NCBI GenBank assembly: GCA_902529515.1
Contig: CABZWX010000006.1
Span: forward strand, 1 to 64,000
From: an uncultured SAR116 cluster alpha proteobacterium
GTDB taxonomy: Bacteria; Pseudomonadota; Alphaproteobacteria; Puniceispirillales; Marisalimonadaceae
DNA length: 64,000 nt
Direction: 5' to 3'
Below are positions 58,091 to 64,000 of the stretch, piece after piece. The translations under genes and the position numbers were made by a program. Numbering within the stretch: position 1 is the stretch's first letter; each line of letters opens with the position of its first letter. The notes under the pieces were generated by a model. The model saw nothing but the letters and a program-made list of their open reading frames with translations. It ran no database searches and was not told the origin of the DNA.

Positions 58091-59683
58091 TTATAAATCT
58101 TGTTTAATAAGATCTGATGCTTTTTCTGCTATCATCAACGTTGCAGCATTTGTGTTTCCTGATGGCATGGTTGGCATTATTGAAGCATCTGCAATTCTAA
58201 TATTACTTATACCATTAATTTTAAGAGATGGAGAAACAACTGCTTTATTATCAATACCCATTCTACAACTACCTATTGCATGATAAACAGTCGCACCTTT
58301 ATTCCTAATAAAATTTAGAATTTCTTCGTCAGATTTTATATTGTCTCCAGGCAGAGTCTCACAAACTGAAATTTTTTTCATTGTAGAAGTTCTTAAAAGT
58401 GACCTACAAATTTTTACACCTTCAACTAAAGCATCTTGGTCTATTTTTTCTTTCAAATAATTTGGCTGAATTATTGGTGGGTCTGTTATCTTATTTGTGG
58501 AGGCTCTTACATAGCCTCTACTTTGAGGTCTTGATTGCCACACGCCACATGTAATTCCAGGAAAATTTTGAAGCTTACCTATCATTCCCTCGGTATAAGA
58601 GGCTGGAGTGAAAACAAATTGTAAATCAGGAAAGTCTATTTTGGGAGAAGATTTTAAAAATGCTCCAACATGTGCTGGACTATATGAAATTAAACCTTTT
58701 TTGGAGGTAAACCATTTTATTATTTCCAATACTAAATTGAATCCACGAGCTTTCTCGTTTAATGAAATAGGCTCAGTTATTCTATTGGCAATCCTAACAG
58801 CATAATGATCTTGCAATCCTTCGCCAACATTTTTAATTTCAAATAATGGTTCAATGCCTATAGATTTTAAATATTTAGCATCGCCTATACCTGAAACTTG
58901 TAGCAAATGTGGAGTACCAATTGCGCCAGCACACAAAATAATTTCTTTATTTGCAAAAATTTCAAATGTTTTATTATTTTTCTTGCACAATAATCCAACT
59001 GCTTTTTTATTTTTTAATATAATTTTTAAAACTGTTGTATTCTTTTTAATATTTACATATTCTCTTCTTAGAGCTGGTTTTAAAAAAGCATCATAAGCAC
59101 TAAATCTAATGCCATTTTTAATGGTACGTTGATAGTAAAAAATACCCTCTTGTTGACCTGAATTATAATCGTTTTGGACTTGTATACCTAATTCGTTGGA
59201 ACCTCTAATAAATTCTTCACATAGAGGATGTTTTTCAACAATATCAGATACATACAAAGGACCTTGTTTTCCTCGAGTAGTTTCATCTCCATTTTCTTTG
59301 TATTCTGATTTTTTAAAATATGGAAGCACATCGTCATAAGACCAACCCAAATTACCTTGTTGTGCCCATTGATTATAGTCATCTGGTTGCCCTCTCACAT
59401 ATAGATGACCATTAATGGAGCTTGAACCTCCATAGCCTTTTCCTCTTGGAAATAATATTTCTCGATTATTTACATAATCACTTCCTTCGGTTTTAAAACA
59501 CCAATTGAACCTTTTATCATTAATTGTTTTAATAAAACCTGCTGGCATCTTTACATATGGATGCTGATTACTTCCTCCTGCTTCAATAACACAAATTTTT
59601 ATTTTGTTATTTTCTGATAACCTATTAGCTATGACCGAACCAGACGACCCAGCCCCAACTACTATATAATCAAAGTTTTCCAT
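58091..59683 (-). CDS. GMC-family oxidoreductase (choline dehydrogenase-like)
   Basis: FAD-dependent alcohol oxidoreductase (530 aa). FAD-binding FDYIVVGAGSSGSVIANRLSEN; the GMC signature ILFPRGKGYGGSSSINGHLYVRGQPDDYNQWAQQGNLGWSYDDVLPYFKKSE; active-site His in ATVYHAIGSCRMG and C-terminal IADASIMPTMPSGNTNAATLMIAEKASDLI. Similar to BetA, but GMC enzymes vary in substrate (choline, alcohols, sugars, PEG), so substrate is not assigned. Lies 10 bases downstream of a TauD-type dioxygenase and probably co-transcribed with it. Confidence 0.92.
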   Translation of the reverse strand: MENFDYIVVGAGSSGSVIANRLSENNKIKICVIEAGGSNQHPYVKMPAGFIKTINDKRFNWCFKTEGSDYVNNREILFPRGKGYGGSSSINGHLYVRGQPDDYNQWAQQGNLGWSYDDVLPYFKKSEYKENGDETTRGKQGPLYVSDIVEKHPLCEEFIRGSNELGIQVQNDYNSGQQEGIFYYQRTIKNGIRFSAYDAFLKPALRREYVNIKKNTTVLKIILKNKKAVGLLCKKNNKTFEIFANKEIILCAGAIGTPHLLQVSGIGDAKYLKSIGIEPLFEIKNVGEGLQDHYAVRIANRITEPISLNEKARGFNLVLEIIKWFTSKKGLISYSPAHVGAFLKSSPKIDFPDLQFVFTPASYTEGMIGKLQNFPGITCGVWQSRPQSRGYVRASTNKITDPPIIQPNYLKEKIDQDALVEGVKICRSLLRTSTMKKISVCETLPGDNIKSDEEILNFIRNKGATVYHAIGSCRMGIDNKAVVSPSLKINGISNIRIADASIMPTMPSGNTNAATLMIAEKASDLIKQDL

Positions 59684-59693
59684 AATATTTTAT

Positions 59694-60548
59694 TTAATAA
59701 TCATTTATAGTTGATGTTTGGCCAGCTACAGTTGTTCTAACCATTAACCTTTTTTCTATTTTGCCTTTTATTGGGGTAGCTCTATGTAATACAGCTCTAT
59801 TATCCCACATAATTAAATCAAATGGTTCCCAAACATGAGAATAAATAAATTTTTCTGTGTCAATGTAAGAGTAAATTTCAGCCAAGAGAGCATTACTATC
59901 ATTTTCTGACATCCCTTCAACATTTCTACAATGCGCACCTAAATAAAGAGATTTTCCATGCTTATTATCACTTAAAACTAATTTTTGTTTAACTGGAGGA
60001 AGAGCTTGTTTTTCTTCAGGAGTAACTAGGTTTGGATCAATTTTTGATCTTCCATGAGAATAATCATGCCAACAAATTTTATTATCAATCTTTAATTTTA
60101 ATTCCTGAGGTAAAGCATTGTAACTAGCTCTCATTGACAAAAACTCTGTATTTCCTCCAAGTGACGGGATCATTTTAGCTGATAAAATTGACATTTTAGA
60201 TGGAATTTTTTTAAATGAACTATCACTATGCCATTCTTGGTTGGCTAAATTATTTAATCTTTGTCTATCTGTGGGTGAAACAATGTTTCCATTTTCATCA
60301 AAGTTACGAAGAATAATAAGTTTTGAACCAGATCCATCTGTCCCAACTTTTGTCAGTTCAAGGGTGCCAAAATTTTCACTAAATTTTATGTGCTCATCAT
60401 CTGTGATATTTTGATTTCTAATAACAACTATAGAAAATTCTGATAAGAGATCTGATATTTTATTAATAGTTTCTTTATCTGAAATCTTTGTAACATCTAG
60501 ATCATTAATTTCTAAGCCAATAGCATCACCAAGTTTGGATGTAATCAC
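59694..60548 (-). CDS. TauD/TfdA-family Fe(II)/2-oxoglutarate dioxygenase
   Basis: A 284-aa dioxygenase. The iron triad is H107 and D109 (EWHSDSSF) with H255 (DNRAVLHRATPI); a 2-oxoglutarate-binding Arg follows in KIEKRLMVRTTVAG. The start is a GTG at 60548 with a strong RBS (GGGAGG). Substrate unknown: family members act on taurine, alkylsulfates, 2,4-D and others. Pairing with a GMC oxidoreductase suggests a short catabolic route for an organic compound, for example oxidative release followed by alcohol oxidation; this is inference. Confidence 0.93.
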   Translation of the reverse strand: MITSKLGDAIGLEINDLDVTKISDKETINKISDLLSEFSIVVIRNQNITDDEHIKFSENFGTLELTKVGTDGSGSKLIILRNFDENGNIVSPTDRQRLNNLANQEWHSDSSFKKIPSKMSILSAKMIPSLGGNTEFLSMRASYNALPQELKLKIDNKICWHDYSHGRSKIDPNLVTPEEKQALPPVKQKLVLSDNKHGKSLYLGAHCRNVEGMSENDSNALLAEIYSYIDTEKFIYSHVWEPFDLIMWDNRAVLHRATPIKGKIEKRLMVRTTVAGQTSTINDY

Positions 60549-60628
60549 TTTCAGACCTCCCTAAAATTTATAAATATAATTTTATTTTAAACATCTAAAT
60601 CAAATGATCAATACAAAGTAACTTTACA

Positions 60629-60706
60629 CTATTTATAATATTTTTCGTTTAGATTTTTATACAAAGTCAGCATGCTAATCCAATCATTACGTTCATCACT
60701 AGTCAT
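60629..60706 (-). CDS. Candidate 25-aa microprotein coupled to the winged-helix regulator
   Basis: MTSDERNDWISMLTLYKNLNEKYYK, with a TAATG overlap to the regulator stop. The charged, amphipathic helix-like peptide could bind the regulator or be a coding accident. It is too short for statistics; only position and helix pattern support it. Confidence 0.3.
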   Translation of the reverse strand: MTSDERNDWISMLTLYKNLNEKYYK

Positions 60707-61038
60707 TATATTAGTCTTGCATAAACATAATCTCTCCATGATTCAAAAAGCTCTTCGGAGACTTGGAACTCAACTTTATTTGCTCTTCTATGAATACTTA
60801 ACCATCCTTCCTTTTCACATTCATCCACAATTAAGGATATCGCCTGTCTAGTACTTCCAAGCTCTTTGGTAACATATGAAATCGAATAAAATTGGTTTAC
60901 GGTATACGCATAGTTACAAATTCTAGCAAAAACGTTTCTTAGAGGTGTTGAATTAAAATATCTCTGCATTCTTGTATTCGTTCTATCAACTCTAGCTTGA
61001 TAGATTTTTATTTCGTGTAAGGATATTGTTTTTACCAT
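60706..61038 (-). CDS. Winged helix-turn-helix transcriptional regulator
   Basis: A 110-aa protein with a likely wHTH: YSISYVTKELGSTRQAISLIVDECEKEGWLSIHRRANKVEFQVSEEL reads as helix, turn, recognition helix and wing. N-terminal helices KIYQARVDRTNTRMQRYFNSTPLRNVFARICNYAY may dimerise. It resembles small MarR-like regulators but I cannot name a subfamily. It lies 157 bases upstream of the TauD/GMC pair on the same strand, so it may control them. Confidence 0.75.
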   Translation of the reverse strand: MVKTISLHEIKIYQARVDRTNTRMQRYFNSTPLRNVFARICNYAYTVNQFYSISYVTKELGSTRQAISLIVDECEKEGWLSIHRRANKVEFQVSEELFESWRDYVYARLI

Positions 61039-61176
61039 TTCTTTATAAATTAGATTTTGATTAAATGATTTAAAATTTTTTTCTTTGTATTTTTCATATT
61101 TATTTTCAACATTAGTTTTAATTTTATTAGAAAGGTTATTATAATAAATAAATAATCATTAAATAAATAAAAAAAA

Positions 61177-61998
61177 ATGGCAGAACAACAAAATATAAAT
61201 GATGATGTAAAAATATTAAAATTAGAAATTTTAAGTAAAAATCTTAAACAAAACTGGAACCTCGATAATGATTTATGGAATGAAGAATTTCCACATGATT
61301 ATAGGTTTGAAGATACATATTTACAGTTAAGTTTTGTTTTAAGAGATTTTAATATGAACGAATTAAAACATTTAATTACCATTACAAATTTGTTTGATAT
61401 TAAAAATTACAGTCATGAAATTGCTACTTTAATTAACAATTATATCAAAAGCTGTGCAGATTACATTAATCATGAATTAGATGGAAACACAGAAGAATAT
61501 TTTAAGAAATTTAATAAAAATAATAATTGTTTTTCTTATGAAAAAAAAATTAAAGATGAACTTAAAAAATACAATATTCAATATGCAGTATTTTTTTATG
61601 GCACATTAAGATCATCAGAAGTAAGAACAGCAGTCCTTGGAAAAGATATAAGGGAAAATATGATGAATACTGCTACTTTACAAAAATATAAAGTATTTAA
61701 AGTTAAAGACACTCATTATCCTTTGATAAAATATACTAACAGCGAAAAAGACATCGTTGAAGGAATAATAGCAAAAAATTTAACTTACGATGAGTTAATG
61801 AAATTAGATAGATTTGAAGGTAAAAATTATTTTAGACAATTTATTAAAGTTGATATAAAGAATTATATTTTAGATGCTCAAATCTATTTACCTAAAGCCA
61901 ATCTTATTTCGTCAGAGCCATGGAATTACGATGATTGGTATAAAAATGACATGAAAAAATTTTTTGAAAATGAATTTGATTTAAATGGTGTTAAATGA
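61177..61998 (+). CDS. AIG2/gamma-glutamylcyclotransferase-like protein with an unknown N-terminal domain
   Basis: A 273-aa protein. The C-terminal half has the AIG2-like GGCT fold: YAVFFYGTLRSSEVRTAVLG (the YGTLR loop), IKYTNSEKDIVEGIIAKNLTYDELMKLDRFEG and DAQIYLPKA. The N-terminal 125 residues are acidic and helical (NWNLDNDLWNEEFPHDYRFEDTYLQLSF) with no family I can name. Divergent from the regulator gene. The likely catalytic acid would be in DRFEG. Substrate unknown. Confidence 0.82.
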   Translation: MAEQQNINDDVKILKLEILSKNLKQNWNLDNDLWNEEFPHDYRFEDTYLQLSFVLRDFNMNELKHLITITNLFDIKNYSHEIATLINNYIKSCADYINHELDGNTEEYFKKFNKNNNCFSYEKKIKDELKKYNIQYAVFFYGTLRSSEVRTAVLGKDIRENMMNTATLQKYKVFKVKDTHYPLIKYTNSEKDIVEGIIAKNLTYDELMKLDRFEGKNYFRQFIKVDIKNYILDAQIYLPKANLISSEPWNYDDWYKNDMKKFFENEFDLNGVK

Positions 61999-62011
61999 GT
62001 TAATTTGAAAT

Positions 62012-62737
62012 TTAGTTACTTTTCAATTTTTGTATTTGATCCCAAGCAGCATTTATTGCTCTCATTTTATTTTTACTTTCATTTATGACTTCAATTGGTA
62101 CACCTTTGCTAATCAAAAGATCTGGATGATGATCTTTAGAAAGCTTTATATATTTTTTTCTAATTGATTTTAAATCATCAGTTGGTTGACTTTCTAAAAC
62201 TATATAAGGATTTAGTTTGTCTGACGATTTTCTAGATTCTTTTATACTTTCGTATTGATTTTGACTAAGGCCAAAAATAAAAGCAATGTTAGCTATCATA
62301 GATTCTTCTTCATTACTTACATGTCCATCAGCCTCTGCAATGTAAAAAAGAATATTTATGACTTCTTCTAAAACATTCTGATTACCCTTAAAAATTTCAG
62401 AAATTTGTTTTGCATAAGGTTCATACCCAGTGCTTTCATCTTTAGCCTTGTTAAAAATCTTGGCTACCTGATCAATTTCACTATCTGGTATTTGAAGTTT
62501 CTCTTTTACTGCAATTAATTCTTCTTTACTAACTCTTCCATCAGCTTTACTTAGTTTTGCAGAGAGAATTATTAACGATAAAGCAAAAATTTGTTGTGCA
62601 TTTTTTTGGCTTCCAAAAGTATTTGATGAGCTAATATTTGAAATTTTTCCTCCTAAAAATGATCCAAGTAAAGCTCCAAAGGGACCACCTAAAGAAAAAC
62701 CTATAACACCACCTAATAAACTTCCCCAAATTGACAT
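62012..62737 (-). CDS. TerB-DnaJ domain protein (DjlA-like)
   Basis: A 241-aa protein with an N-terminal glycine-rich membrane-active segment (WGSLLGGVIGFSLGGPFGALLGSFLGGKI), a central TerB-like helical domain (SLIILSAKLSKADGRVSKEELIAVKEKL, and again IAEADGHVSNEEESMIANIAFIFG), and a C-terminal J-domain DDLKSIRKKYIKLSKDHHPDLLISKG with HPD. This is DjlA architecture: a membrane-bound cochaperone for DnaK. Convergent with the AIG2-like gene. Confidence 0.92.
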   Translation of the reverse strand: MSIWGSLLGGVIGFSLGGPFGALLGSFLGGKISNISSSNTFGSQKNAQQIFALSLIILSAKLSKADGRVSKEELIAVKEKLQIPDSEIDQVAKIFNKAKDESTGYEPYAKQISEIFKGNQNVLEEVINILFYIAEADGHVSNEEESMIANIAFIFGLSQNQYESIKESRKSSDKLNPYIVLESQPTDDLKSIRKKYIKLSKDHHPDLLISKGVPIEVINESKNKMRAINAAWDQIQKLKSN

Positions 62738-62834
62738 GATTTAATTCTCAAATTTTTAACGGATTTATATTTTACATATAATTACTAAAAATAAATAATA
62801 AAGCATTTAACCTATTATTTAAATTGGAATAGTT

Positions 62835-63262
62835 ATGAAATTAAGAAAAAAAGATCCTTGGAAATCTGCCAGTGAATACTCCAAAGATTTATCTGGTTTA
62901 ACTATAAATTTATTAGTTAAGGACATTAAACATTCAAAAATTTTTTACAAAAAATTATTAATGCTAAAATTATATATCAAGATCCTGATTTTGCAGCGAT
63001 AGAAGGGTTTGGAAGTAGATGGTGTTTTCATTCATACCATACTTATGATAAACACCTATATATATTATAAAAAATTCTACACCAAAAGGATTAGGAATAG
63101 AATTAAGAGTTATAGGTTGTGATCCTGATAGAGCAGAAGAAAGAGCAAGAAAAGAAAAATATATTATTTTATCTAATTCAATGAATAAACCTCACGGTAT
63201 GAGAGAATGTTACATGCGTGATAATAATGGATTTTGTTGAGTGCCATCCATTTTGGTTTAAA
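62835..63262 (+). pseudogene. Decayed VOC (glyoxalase/bleomycin resistance) family gene
   Basis: Three adjacent frames encode pieces of one VOC-like protein. Frame 1 (from ATG 62835) gives SGLTINLLVKDIKHSKIFYKKLL, frame 2 gives NAKIIYQDPDFAAIEGFGSRWCFHSYHTYDKH, frame 3 gives GLGIELRVIGCDPDRAEERARKEKYIILSNSMNKPHGMRECYMRDNNGFC, then TGA, then VPSI. Two frame changes and one stop where Trp is expected (GFC-W-VP) break it. The residues between lesions are still highly conserved in type, so decay is recent or the DNA has several errors. Confidence 0.8.
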
Positions 63263-63272
63263 TTTTTATAAA

Positions 63273-64000
63273 TCACCAACCATTAGTTCTTGACCAACTG
63301 TCCACAATTGTTCCGTTTTCTAAAATATTATAATTACTGTAAGCTGCGCAAGTTAAACAAGCATGATTTGGTAATATGCGAACTAAACTTCCTATAGGTA
63401 ATTTATCAAACCAGCTTGTGTTATCTATATTGATTGAACCATGCTCTTGATGAACTTCAGAAATGTTGAGTCCTTCATGGGCTAGTGCTGTGTTAGGATC
63501 ACAAACTAATCCGTACCCAGCTTTAGGCATAAAATTATTTGCACTAGTATCTTTTGATAAGGCTAATGCACCAGCATCAATTAATATTTTTCCTTTTTGT
63601 TGATTATGACCAATTACACTTGATAAAACGGTTAAAGCTATTTCATCTATTTCACAAATACCCCTTGAAGCCTGAGCTAAATCCCAAAACATATAAATCC
63701 CTGCTCTTACTTCAGTGATACCTTTTAATTGTTCAGCATAAAACATTGTAGGAGTTGATCCTATACTTATGATAGGAGGATTATTTTTGGTATTTACAAA
63801 ATTCTTCAAAGAAGCAATAGCTTGTTCACGTTCAATGTTACTAATTGATATAATTTCTTTTTTATTGTTGGTTGAATAACTATGACCAGCATGGGCTAAA
63901 ACTCCCAACAACTTTGTATAATGATTTATGTTGAAAACTTTAGATATTTCTCTAATTTTTTCATCTTGATAAGCTAAACCGCTTCTTCCTTCACCACAGT
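63273..64000 (-). CDS. D-threonine aldolase-like PLP enzyme (DSD1/alanine racemase fold), 5' end outside window
   Basis: The track starts at an internal TTG at 63911, but the frame stays open to the window edge and reads CGEGRSGLAYQDEKIREISKVFNINHYTKLLGVLAHAGHSY, so the gene is truncated by the window at its 5' end. The 3' part carries ISIGSTPTM, EVRAGIYMFWD and the zinc-binding ILPNHACLTCAAYSNYNI (His-x2-Cys). This is the DSD1/D-threonine aldolase family, which acts on D-beta-hydroxy amino acids or D-serine. The PLP lysine would lie upstream of the window edge. Confidence 0.88.
   Translation of the reverse strand, partial: CGEGRSGLAYQDEKIREISKVFNINHYTKLLGVLAHAGHSYSTNNKKEIISISNIEREQAIASLKNFVNTKNNPPIISIGSTPTMFYAEQLKGITEVRAGIYMFWDLAQASRGICEIDEIALTVLSSVIGHNQQKGKILIDAGALALSKDTSANNFMPKAGYGLVCDPNTALAHEGLNISEVHQEHGSINIDNTSWFDKLPIGSLVRILPNHACLTCAAYSNYNILENGTIVDSWSRTNGW

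Noticed and set aside
63238-63240. TGA in the VOC remnant read as Trp by a reassigned code
   Set aside because: Other genes in the window use TGA as a normal stop (lpxK, ctaB), and the VOC remnant has two further frame lesions.

Overview
The window reads as a piece of chromosome from a streamlined marine alphaproteobacterium. The DNA is very AT-rich, the spacers are short, many genes overlap by 1-20 bases, and gene order is alphaproteobacterial throughout: mutY-DUF721-dsbA-smc, F0 genes atpI-B-E-F'-F without the F1 genes, ctaC-D-B-(small)-G-E-surf1-thrC-M16, and ribF-ileS-lspA-bamF. A blue-tuned proteorhodopsin with linked beta-carotene and retinal genes points to the sunlit open ocean. The closest lineage (SAR11, HIMB59, AEGEAN-169 or similar) cannot be fixed without a tree. 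I see no tRNA, rRNA, CRISPR array, insertion sequence or prophage.

Layout. 1-7.3 kb: 3' part of purH, convergent mutY, then DUF721/dciA-like, dsbA-like and smc. 7.3-9.8 kb: the F0 part of ATP synthase, with a clear stem-loop between the c and b' genes. 9.8-15.3 kb: a small lipoprotein, ispH, thrB (broken by a one-base frameshift at a slippery T-run), rnhA, a Prx5-type peroxiredoxin and a DsbD/ScsB-type membrane reductase. 15.3-24.3 kb: yqgE, then a long minus-strand run with an M16 protease, thrC, surf1 and the aa3 cytochrome oxidase genes, including a 47-aa membrane protein missing from the ORF track. 24.6-29.2 kb: tldD, gshA, rsmE, ubiA. 29.2-34.4 kb: the phototrophy cluster blh-crtY-crtB-crtI-proteorhodopsin on the minus strand. 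A strong terminator separates the rhodopsin gene from crtI, and a 21-bp perfect palindrome resembling a Fur box lies upstream of the rhodopsin gene.

34.7-44.4 kb: a hypothetical with a GGCT-like motif, argC, pmbA (partner of tldD), a tyrosine-phosphatase-like gene, an MsbA-like exporter and a lipid A/Kdo run (DUF374 acyltransferase, waaA, lpxK, lpxL). 44.4-45.2 kb: a gene-poor stretch with two candidate membrane microproteins. 45.2-56.4 kb: housekeeping genes xseA, purD, tadA, rluB-like, rsmD, mutL, bamF-like, lspA, ileS, ribF. 56.5-64 kb: mscS overlapping chaC, a GMC oxidoreductase, a TauD-type dioxygenase, a small winged-helix regulator with a possible coupled 25-aa ORF, an AIG2/GGCT-like protein, a TerB-DnaJ protein, a decayed VOC-family gene, and the 3' part of a D-threonine-aldolase-like PLP enzyme running off the window.

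Together the genes cover respiration and light-driven proton pumping feeding the same proton gradient that F0 uses, outer-membrane lipid A synthesis, glutathione synthesis and probable turnover, threonine synthesis, DNA repair and RNA modification. No complete undescribed multi-gene system is obvious. The best leads are the thrB slippery frameshift, the palindrome upstream of proteorhodopsin, and several microproteins.
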